Shown piece by piece: positions 15,947 to 22,145 of a stretch of DNA of 22,145 bases. The notes beneath the pieces are model-generated. The model was not told the DNA's origin. It searched no databases and saw only the letters and a list, made by a program, of their open reading frames with translations. The stretch is from an uncultured Lachnospiraceae bacterium. GTDB lineage: Bacteria; Bacillota; Clostridia; Lachnospirales; Lachnospiraceae. Location of the stretch: positions 21,343-43,487 of the forward strand of contig CAJTRU010000032.1 in NCBI GenBank assembly GCA_910579085.1, written 5' to 3'. Made by a program: the position numbers and the translations under genes. How positions within the stretch are numbered: the first letter of the stretch is position 1; each line of letters begins with the position of its first letter.

Positions 15947-16693
15947 TCAAGTGAAAAATTTTTTGCCTGGTTTTTTATACAATAAAATACCAACAAAAAT
16001 TATAACCGTTAATACAACAATGTTATATTGTATTGGTGCTAAATAACAGATATTAAAAGTTGCGTGCATAATGGCAGCCAGCAATATATTTCTGCATTGG
16101 TAATAAGTTATTCCCAAAACAACGGAAACAAGCAATGTCCATATACAAAGACAAACAATTTGTTCCATGCCCAATGAATTTCTGATTATCCACATTGGTA
16201 TATGCCACACTGCCCAAACAGCACCAACAAAAAGAACACTTTTTATTTTCTTAAAAGGAAGCTGTTCCAGCAGAAATCCTCTCCATGCTATTTCTTCAAC
16301 AAATGCTGTTACCAGCAGGTATATACAGCTTGTTAATAGTGATATTACTGCCGGATATGTATTTTTAAATACGTCAGTTTCCACTATGAACGAATAGCAA
16401 TAAGAACCAAATATACCTGCAGCCATACATATAACCCATATTAAAATATATTTGACTGTTATTTTCCCTGAAAACATCCGCGTAAAGTACACCTTGATAT
16501 TCTGCCCGCAAACCAGCAGAAAAATAGCAGCCATAGCAGGAATACACACATATAAATATTTTAAATACAATAATCCATTGGGAATGATAATCCCATTCTG
16601 TTCCAACAATGCAGGTACATAGCATATAAACGATAAAACATATACGGCAGAAACCCATAACGTGAGTTTCAACTTATTTGTGTATTCCGACAT
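15947..16693 (-). CDS. CPBP-family intramembrane metalloprotease
   Basis: This 248-residue polytopic membrane protein carries all three CPBP (Abi/Rce1-like) motifs: EEIAWRGF with E133, E134 and R138, then WAVWHIPMW with H164, then HATFN with H210 and N214. About seven to eight hydrophobic segments are visible. Bacterial members serve in bacteriocin self-immunity, peptide maturation or signalling, and the substrate is not evident here. An in-frame ATG 25 codons upstream (16768) would add a non-hydrophobic, Cys-containing extension without a ribosome site. AAAGGAGA lies eight bases before the chosen ATG at 16693. A gap of 163 bp separates it from the upstream gene. No peptide precursor was recognised next to it. 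Confidence 0.88.
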   Translation of the reverse strand: MSEYTNKLKLTLWVSAVYVLSFICYVPALLEQNGIIIPNGLLYLKYLYVCIPAMAAIFLLVCGQNIKVYFTRMFSGKITVKYILIWVICMAAGIFGSYCYSFIVETDVFKNTYPAVISLLTSCIYLLVTAFVEEIAWRGFLLEQLPFKKIKSVLFVGAVWAVWHIPMWIIRNSLGMEQIVCLCIWTLLVSVVLGITYYQCRNILLAAIMHATFNICYLAPIQYNIVVLTVIIFVGILLYKKPGKKFFT

Positions 16694-16856
16694 CACAATT
16701 TCTCCTTTCAGTGCGGAAATCTTACAGAAATTCCGGTTTGTACTGCTAATAGAATACCACAACCACACTCATATTTCTATTATGTTTTAATTAAATTTCT
16801 TCCTTCCTCCGCCTGGTCTTGCTTTGTTTTCTGTTGTGTTGCCGGCTCTCGTTAAT

Positions 16857-17654
16857 CTATATGCTATAACCTGTAATATCCATAAACGTGCTATCAGCTT
16901 TTCTGGCAAAAACTTCTGGTGAAGAAACCTGGCTTTCCAGCCCTGCTGTTTCCCATGTTGCTGCCCATATAAGATAAGGTTCAAGTTGCAGCATGTCTTT
17001 AACTTTAATATGGCACCCATCCCGTACAAGCAGCCCGTCCCTGGCAATTCTGGCAGCATCAAAATACAGCCTTGCCCCAGTGGAATACTCTGCATTTATA
17101 TCCATTACAATTCTGCCCTGCTGCTTGGAATTTACAACAATTTCACCTGTCACCCCGCCCCCAAACATAATATAATTACTAAAATCTTCTGGGTCACCAA
17201 GTATTCTCCCAACAGGCTGTTCTTCACTAATAGCACCTTCTGCTTTAAGCTTTTTCCAGCTTTTTAACATGCCATCCTGCTTAATCATATGCCAGTTTTC
17301 CATAGGTGTACTATGTATTAAAACAGAAGGCTCATTGCCACGCAGGAACTGGTCATTATATTTATGCCCCTTGTAAAACTCCCTGGCTGATTTTAAATCT
17401 TCTTCACCTATTACCAGAACCACATTCTTTCCATTAGCCCCGCCATATCCAGCAAAGTCACAAACTGCCATTCTCCAGTCCTTATACCTGGAACGGCTCG
17501 TTTTAACTGTATAAGCACAGCCGCCGCTGCTGCCACACATCTGCTGGTAATCATCACTGTTATCAAGCATAAATACAATCCATGAATTATCATACCTGCA
17601 TCCAGTAATGGGATTTATTCCATTCTCTTCCAGTCTGTCCAGCCTGTAAACCAT
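16857..17654 (-). CDS. Unrecognised protein, possible ADP-ribosyltransferase-like fold
   Basis: This is a 265-residue soluble protein with no signal or membrane segment. I do not recognise its family firmly. Residues about 109-133 (SVLIHSTPMENWHMIKQDGMLKS) resemble the first motif of the KptA/DarT branch of ADP-ribosyltransferase folds (His, then a short loop, then 'I..dG.L'). Residues about 181-222 (RIVMDINAEYSTGARLYFD, then ARDGLLVRDGCHIKVKDM) resemble the KptA strand that ends in a substrate-contact loop. The N-terminal part (1-80) has Cys19, Cys40, Cys46 and Cys65 and Gly-rich loops, and matches nothing I know. AAGGAGGG lies about six bases before the ATG. It is 58 bp after the acyltransferase and likely shares its transcript. 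A role in RNA-phosphate or ADP-ribose chemistry is a hypothesis only. Confidence 0.7.
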   Translation of the reverse strand: MVYRLDRLEENGINPITGCRYDNSWIVFMLDNSDDYQQMCGSSGGCAYTVKTSRSRYKDWRMAVCDFAGYGGANGKNVVLVIGEEDLKSAREFYKGHKYNDQFLRGNEPSVLIHSTPMENWHMIKQDGMLKSWKKLKAEGAISEEQPVGRILGDPEDFSNYIMFGGGVTGEIVVNSKQQGRIVMDINAEYSTGARLYFDAARIARDGLLVRDGCHIKVKDMLQLEPYLIWAATWETAGLESQVSSPEVFARKADSTFMDITGYSI

Positions 17655-17712
17655 ATTTGCCCTCCTTATTATTTATCTGTCCTTCTGTTCCTTCTATTTA
17701 TTTTATTTCTTT

Positions 17713-18822
17713 CTATTTCTTTTTAATATTCTTTAACAATGCTTTTTTACATATAAAAAACACATATTCTGCAAATAAAGGTACTGCCACCCCACATACC
17801 GTATAAAAAAACCATAAAAAAGGAACATTCCTGATAACTGGAAAAGCAGCTAAACAAAGCATATCTTTATTGCTTATTAAAAGATATATAAATGTTACTA
17901 TTTTAAATGCCAGAAAGTGTAATGCCATAATACTTAAAGTATGCTGCCCAGTATATATCAAAAATTTATTTTCCCTTATATACTTACAAGAAGATATAAA
18001 ATACAGAAAAAACCAGCCAGCAAGAGAAGCAGCCAAGAAAAATACAATATTTGTAATACTTCCTGATGCTATATCTACTTTACCATATCTGCTTAACAAG
18101 CACAAAATAATAAAAGATATCACCATAAACTTATATCTATCTGTTGAAAACTTATTATACAAACAAGTATTATGCAAAAATACTCCAGCCTGGAATACAA
18201 TAAATGCTGCAAAAAAACTGTGCAAGCCTAGTGGAAATTTTAAGTTATATATTGAAACTACAGTTGCACCAGCTATACATATAAATACACTAACATAAAC
18301 AAATAACTTTCTGGTATTAAATTTACCTGAAATATAAATAATTACCATATATGCCATTAATACCTGGAACAAAGTCCTCAAAAACCATGTTGCACCTCCA
18401 AGCTGGCTTCCGCCTGCAAAAAATATATTCTTAATTATTTCCTTACATATTTCATTTGCATTTCTGTATGTCTGTAAACAATTATTTGCACCTGTAACCA
18501 TTTTAAGAAACTTGGGATTATTTGAATAAATACCTGTTTGGAGGAAAAAATTATGTATAAGATTGAAAACAGCATTACATAATACAAAAGGAAGCCATAA
18601 AGACTTAATCTTTTTTAGCATAAAAACTTTACATTTCTGTAAATCTGAAACACGCATGTCATCCCATAGTATACCAGAAGCAATAAAAAAAACTGCCATA
18701 TGGAATAAATATATCCAATGCTTAAACGGGCCAGCAGCATGTCCCCACACCATCAATATAATGCATATACCTTTTATAATATCAATATTTGTATTTCTTG
18801 TTGCAGTTCCTATTTCATTCAT
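17713..18822 (-). CDS. Acyltransferase family 3 membrane protein
   Basis: This 369-residue protein has about ten hydrophobic segments. The N-terminus NTNIDIIKGICIILMVWGHAAG (about 10-31) carries the family signature, with His28 as the likely catalytic residue. YLFHMAVFFIASGILW (about 38-53) follows. Members move acetyl or succinyl groups from CoA to sugars of exopolysaccharide, teichoic acid or peptidoglycan (OafA, WecH and similar). The acceptor here is unknown, and no glycosyltransferases lie nearby. GGGGAG lies about eight bases before the ATG. A promoter is visible at 18910-18938. Local base composition is very AT-rich, more so than the core cluster, consistent with an accessory gene. Confidence 0.88.
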   Translation of the reverse strand: MNEIGTATRNTNIDIIKGICIILMVWGHAAGPFKHWIYLFHMAVFFIASGILWDDMRVSDLQKCKVFMLKKIKSLWLPFVLCNAVFNLIHNFFLQTGIYSNNPKFLKMVTGANNCLQTYRNANEICKEIIKNIFFAGGSQLGGATWFLRTLFQVLMAYMVIIYISGKFNTRKLFVYVSVFICIAGATVVSIYNLKFPLGLHSFFAAFIVFQAGVFLHNTCLYNKFSTDRYKFMVISFIILCLLSRYGKVDIASGSITNIVFFLAASLAGWFFLYFISSCKYIRENKFLIYTGQHTLSIMALHFLAFKIVTFIYLLISNKDMLCLAAFPVIRNVPFLWFFYTVCGVAVPLFAEYVFFICKKALLKNIKKK

Positions 18823-18909
18823 TTATTTTCTCCCCTGCCATAAAAGCTTTGCAAGGCTTAAGTCCGTTACCCTGTTATAAGAATTTTCTATGTAAAAATT
18901 TCTTTTCTT

Positions 18910-18938
18910 ATATTAACATATATTATAAATAATTACAA
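18910..18938 (-). promoter_or_regulatory. Extended -10 promoter for the acyltransferase operon
   Basis: On the minus strand TTGTAA (18933-18938) and TAATAT (18910-18915) are 17 bp apart, with TG one base before the -10. This layout is the same as in the BlaI-type promoter at 2764-2792. The start would be near 18903, giving a leader of about 80 nt. Confidence 0.5.
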
Positions 18939-18953
18939 TAAAACAGCAGACAA

Positions 18954-19023
18954 GACAGCCTCCCAGAACTACCACATAATATGCAAATGGCGTTTAAATA
19001 TACTTAAACTGGCAGGGCCGTCT
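18954..19023. repeat. Imperfect inverted repeat in the 18823-19134 gap
   Basis: The 312-bp gap between the acyltransferase and the ABC transporter holds no gene. Outer arms AGACAGCCTCCCAG (from 18954) and CTGGCAGGGCCGTCT (to 19023) pair imperfectly. Between them lie a 6-bp hairpin (GTTTAA / TTAAAC as read on the minus strand) and a short CAT/ATG stem, so a three-arm structure is possible. It could act as a terminator for the ABC operon, although the T-run is missing, or be another dispersed palindrome. The rest of the gap is AT-rich and otherwise featureless apart from the promoter at 18910. Confidence 0.35.
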
Positions 19024-19134
19024 CTTAGTATTAAAAAGCTTTTATTAAAAAATAAATATTTTGCAACAGGTCTGCATACAGTAAAAGTTTTAGAGGAGAT
19101 ATTAAATATTTAAAAGCCAGAAAAATAGTATATA

Positions 19135-20019
19135 TTAAATTTGCGTTTCTTCAAATTTTTTATCATCTTCATCAATCTTGTATATATATGCATCATTAAG
19201 CGTAGGAGGTACATTTACTGCACTATCAACAGGTTTTTCTTCTGACACAACCCTTAAAACTGCCTCATTGTGGTAAATGTTCTTACTTGAAACTGAAAAT
19301 TTCTCCTCTAAGGCAACAGATTCTTCAATGCTTGTTGTAAACTCCCATATTTTACCATTACATTCATCCAGTAATGCCCTTTTGCTTCCATTATAAATTG
19401 CATTGCCATAATTTAAAATAGCGAGGTTTTCACAAGTTGATTCTATATCTGAAACTATATGCGAGGAAAGAAGTATAATCTTGTCTTTTGAGAAAGTCAT
19501 AAGTACATTGCTAAAATGCACCCTTTCCTTTGGGTCAAGCCCCACAGTTGGTTCATCAACAAGCAGAAGTTCCGGGTCTTTAACAAGTGCTGCTGCAATG
19601 CCAAGCCTCTGTTTCATCCCTCCTGAAAGTTCCTTTACCTTTGCCCTGCTTTTATCTATAAGGTGTGTCATTTCAAGAAGCTTTCCAATTCTTTCTTTTC
19701 TGTTTTCTTTAACACCATTTAATGCAGAAAAATAATCCATTATTTCAAAAACTGTCATATTTGGATAGAAAGAAAAAGTCTGTGGTATATATCCAATTAA
19801 TTTTCTTATCTGCCCTGTTTTTTTAATAACATTGCCATCAAGCTTTATCTCACCTGAGGTTTTATCTAATATCCCTGCAAGAATTTTCATTAAAGTTGAC
19901 TTGCCTGCACCATTAGCTCCAAGAAGCCCGTACATTCCCGTTACAAGTGTTATGTTTACACCGTTAAGGGCTATTAATTCATCATACTCTTTTGTAAGAT
20001 TATTAATTTCTATCTTCAT
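19135..20019 (-). CDS. ABC transporter ATP-binding protein (ABC-2 exporter type)
   Basis: This 294-residue ATPase powers the membrane protein encoded just upstream. It has Walker A GLLGANGAGKST (about 31-42), Q-loop GYIPQ, signature LSGGMKQRLG, Walker B LLLVDEP, the D-loop region VGLDPKER and the H-loop LLSSH. A C-terminal region of about 80 residues follows, ending in KKFEETQI. Its start overlaps the permease end by 17 bp, indicating coupled translation. The ribosome site is weak and distant (GAAGG inside the permease gene). The family includes exporters of antibiotics, bacteriocins and drugs. The substrate cannot be deduced. The nearest homologues in style are CcmA/NatA-like ATPases. Confidence 0.94.
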   Translation of the reverse strand: MKIEINNLTKEYDELIALNGVNITLVTGMYGLLGANGAGKSTLMKILAGILDKTSGEIKLDGNVIKKTGQIRKLIGYIPQTFSFYPNMTVFEIMDYFSALNGVKENRKERIGKLLEMTHLIDKSRAKVKELSGGMKQRLGIAAALVKDPELLLVDEPTVGLDPKERVHFSNVLMTFSKDKIILLSSHIVSDIESTCENLAILNYGNAIYNGSKRALLDECNGKIWEFTTSIEESVALEEKFSVSSKNIYHNEAVLRVVSEEKPVDSAVNVPPTLNDAYIYKIDEDDKKFEETQI

Positions 20020-21901
20020 TTTTTCTTATTAACCTTCTTCCTTCTGCTTTGTTATATGTAACAAATAACAATATAATAGCAATAACAACAACTGCTACTC
20101 CCAGATATAACTTAGTCTTTTGTACCTGGTATGTATAGCCTGCTATACTTAATGGCATATCCCCTCCTGAAACTATATCAAATAAGTAATATATAATATA
20201 TGAAAAATACCCCGCTAAACAGCTTTCTGAAACTTCAGTAATTAACAGAGAGAACATTCCAATAAATAATGAACTTAAATATACACCAATACACCACCTT
20301 CCTGCTGGTACATGGTTCATAATGCAAAGAAACAACACAGGAATTTCCACCATTATAAATAAAGTAATGCCTGCTAACGCCACTCTTATTATATATACCA
20401 GAGGATAAAGGCAGTCTGAAGTAAACACATAGCTTTCTGTGCCATTAGCCTTCTCCATATTTCCAAGCCTTATAAATAAAAACATGGAGGCAAAAATAAA
20501 AATATTCTCCCCGATTGTAGCAATAGTTAATGTATTCATTTCCTGGGAAATAACAATTGGCCATATTATGCATAAGTAAGGGATATATAACAGTGCCATT
20601 TTGTTTACAGACTGTTTAAATATATAATAACCAGCCCCTCTTATAACAAAGTCCTTTGTTTCCCGTTTTTTCTTTTTTAGTATTGTATTTTTAAATGATA
20701 AAGGCAGGATATTTACAACAGATTTTTTTATATTTTTTAAATTAATTAACCTGCCATGTTCCCTCCTGTAGTTAAATAATACAATTGTAAACCCTGTTAA
20801 AATAACGGATAATATTATTATTATAACCCTGTTCAGGATTACATTTCCAGAGCAGTCCTGATATAAGGTGTAATCATCAAAATTGCTATATCTTACAAGC
20901 AATGTAATTCTAAATTTATCACTTAATCCATACCCCATTGAAAGATAAAATAGTATAAACTGGGCAATTATGTCCAATGTTTCAGAGTGGAATAATACAC
21001 CAAGGAAATGCCCAATAGCTGTTACTATTAAAATAGTTGGGAAAATTATAAAAGGGGTCTTTATTAAAAATGGAATAATACTTATACCATACCCATAGTT
21101 AAATTTATAATTCCAGTATATAAAACATGCAGCCCCAAGCAGGCTGTATATAATACTGGCAAGCATAAGCGGCATTGTATCTGCCAGGTATTTACCTAAA
21201 ACATACCTGGGTGAGCTTACATTTGCTGTGTATATATACCCGTTTACATTTTTTCTTTTTTCTTCTGTATAAGACATAAAAGAATATATAATAGCAATAA
21301 ATCCCATAACTATCCCACAACTGTCCAGGAATACATATGAATAACCATTAGAAATGCTGTCTTTATATGTCATCTGGAAATCATTAACAGCATCCTCATA
21401 TTCTTTGCCATGAAAACGTCTGGTACATTCCGTATATACCCAGTATGGTGAATTACCATTGGAATTCATTCCTGTATAATACAAGGAATATATGTTTAAT
21501 TTTTCTTCCAGTTCCTTTAGATATGGTTCTATATCAGAATACGAAAAATTTATTTTTACATCTTTCATTTTTTCAGAACTTTTATAGGAAGGATTAATTT
21601 TTTTAATTACTTCAAGTAAATATTCTTTTTCAGTATTATTTAATATTCTTTCATATGTCCCCCACATTCCATTTCCTTTTGGCTCAACAAAAGCTGTTGT
21701 AACTCCTCTTTTATATTCAGACACCAGTTCAAAATATACAAATTCTGCTTCATTTAAAGGCTTAAAATAATTATATTTATAGTAATCATAAGTAGTAGAA
21801 GCCGTTGGCTTAAGTGAAGAATACAGCCAGAACCCTCCAATAATAATTACAAATAAAAATACTATATTAAAATACTTCTTTCTGGTTTCTGCAAAAAACA
21901 T
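20003..21901 (-). CDS. ABC-2-type transporter permease with large extracellular domain
   Basis: This 632-residue membrane protein partners the ATPase. A first membrane helix (about 11-30) is followed by an extracytoplasmic region of about 160 residues rich in Tyr, Asn and Lys, then about six helices (about 195-375). A cytoplasmic, Lys-rich connector (about 378-415) leads to a second helical block (about 425-625). It reads as one polypeptide holding two halves of ABC-2 type rather than two subunits. The ATG has AAAGGAGA five bases upstream. No peptide export or bacteriocin immunity partner is recognised, except for the possible small ORF just upstream. The AT-rich composition and lack of core neighbours suggest an accessory operon. 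Confidence 0.85.
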   Translation of the reverse strand: MFFAETRKKYFNIVFLFVIIIGGFWLYSSLKPTASTTYDYYKYNYFKPLNEAEFVYFELVSEYKRGVTTAFVEPKGNGMWGTYERILNNTEKEYLLEVIKKINPSYKSSEKMKDVKINFSYSDIEPYLKELEEKLNIYSLYYTGMNSNGNSPYWVYTECTRRFHGKEYEDAVNDFQMTYKDSISNGYSYVFLDSCGIVMGFIAIIYSFMSYTEEKRKNVNGYIYTANVSSPRYVLGKYLADTMPLMLASIIYSLLGAACFIYWNYKFNYGYGISIIPFLIKTPFIIFPTILIVTAIGHFLGVLFHSETLDIIAQFILFYLSMGYGLSDKFRITLLVRYSNFDDYTLYQDCSGNVILNRVIIIILSVILTGFTIVLFNYRREHGRLINLKNIKKSVVNILPLSFKNTILKKKKRETKDFVIRGAGYYIFKQSVNKMALLYIPYLCIIWPIVISQEMNTLTIATIGENIFIFASMFLFIRLGNMEKANGTESYVFTSDCLYPLVYIIRVALAGITLFIMVEIPVLFLCIMNHVPAGRWCIGVYLSSLFIGMFSLLITEVSESCLAGYFSYIIYYLFDIVSGGDMPLSIAGYTYQVQKTKLYLGVAVVVIAIILLFVTYNKAEGRRLIRKNEDRN

Positions 21902-21917
21902 ATCTTCTCCTTTAATA

Positions 21918-22049
21918 TTATTTACTGGTTGTTATTAATTTTCTTAATTGTGCATAAACCGTCAAATAAGTTACTAGATATTTCTCCATAAAAATATACC
22001 CTCGACAGTACATTGCGGCAACCTTATACTTCAATTTGACTTTAATCAT
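21918..22049 (-). CDS. Possible small leader ORF before the ABC exporter
   Basis: An open frame of 43 codons begins at ATG 22049 and stops 16 bases before the permease ATG. Its first residues (MIKVKLKYKVAAMYCRGY) faintly resemble the N-terminus of serine recombinases (K-V-A-x-Y-C-R). This may be chance or a remnant. A second in-frame ATG at codon 21 (21989) has GAGGG nine bases upstream and would give a 23-residue peptide beginning MEKYLVTYLTVYAQ. The longer start has no good ribosome site. The frame lies inside the leader of the ABC operon. It could be a regulatory leader peptide, a small secreted peptide or noise. No homologue was recognised. Confidence 0.3.
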   Translation of the reverse strand: MIKVKLKYKVAAMYCRGYIFMEKYLVTYLTVYAQLRKLITTSK

Positions 22050-22115
22050 ATTCAATTTTATCTCGTTTTAACCTTATTGTATCCTTTTATTTCTAAATAA
22101 ATCTGTATAATATCC

Positions 22116-22144
22116 ATTATATATTATAATATTAAAGTTGTAAA
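22116..22144 (-). promoter_or_regulatory. Sigma-A promoter of the ABC exporter operon
   Basis: On the minus strand TTTACA (22139-22144) and a perfect TATAAT (22116-22121) are separated by 17 bp. The start would be near 22109, leaving a leader of about 208 nt before the permease ATG that contains the small ORF. Several other A/T-rich -10-like strings nearby lower certainty about the exact start. Confidence 0.6.
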
Positions 22145-22145
22145 T

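Noticed and set aside
16694..16768. N-terminal extension of the CPBP protease
   Set aside because: The upstream ATG lacks a ribosome site and the added 25 residues are not membrane-like, whereas AAAGGAGA precedes the ATG at 16693.
16787..17095. 102-codon frame overlapping the ART-like gene
   Set aside because: It lies in a different frame of the same strand, without a ribosome site, and overlaps the better supported gene.

Overview
The window comes from an AT-rich, low-GC Gram-positive chromosome. It most likely belongs to a Clostridia member close to Lachnospiraceae. This rests on the gene order murB-rapZ-whiA-HPr-dnaE-pfkA, strong AGGAGG-type ribosome binding sites, sigma-A-like promoters and frequent ATA/TTA/AGG codons. 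No species can be named from the sequence alone.

Layout. Positions 1-622 carry no convincing gene but hold several palindromic elements: a 24-bp perfect hairpin, an inverted-repeat segment and a 198-bp MITE-like element. Next, on the minus strand, comes a BlaI-type repressor with an M56 (BlaR1-type) membrane peptidase (623-2723) behind a promoter overlaid by two 18-bp direct repeats. A short, internally deleted relative of the 198-bp element lies between that promoter and the plus-strand type IIA topoisomerase operon (ParE/GyrB-like 2970-4892, ParC-like 4951-7200). A long hairpin at 7221-7270 ends the operon where it converges with the next cluster.

The minus-strand core cluster, in transcription order, is murB, rapZ, whiA, a Crh-like HPr with Glu at position 15, dnaE, pfkA and a small membrane-anchored, very acidic protein. 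It links cell-wall precursor synthesis, the RapZ/WhiA regulatory proteins, sugar-phosphate signalling, replication and glycolysis. Just upstream of murB is tRNA-Arg(ACG) with its own promoter and a hairpin terminator.

From 15947 to the end lie accessory minus-strand genes: a CPBP-family intramembrane protease, an unrecognised 265-residue protein with a faint resemblance to KptA/DarT-type ADP-ribosyltransferase folds, a membrane acyltransferase (with its own promoter), and a two-gene ABC exporter. The exporter's roughly 200-nt leader contains a possible 43- or 23-codon small ORF.

No CRISPR array, intact transposase or obvious new multigene defence system was found. The most unusual items are the palindromic element family, the Crh-like protein with Glu15, the phosphofructokinase with Leu in its TIDxD motif, the MurB insertion, and the ART-like orphan gene.
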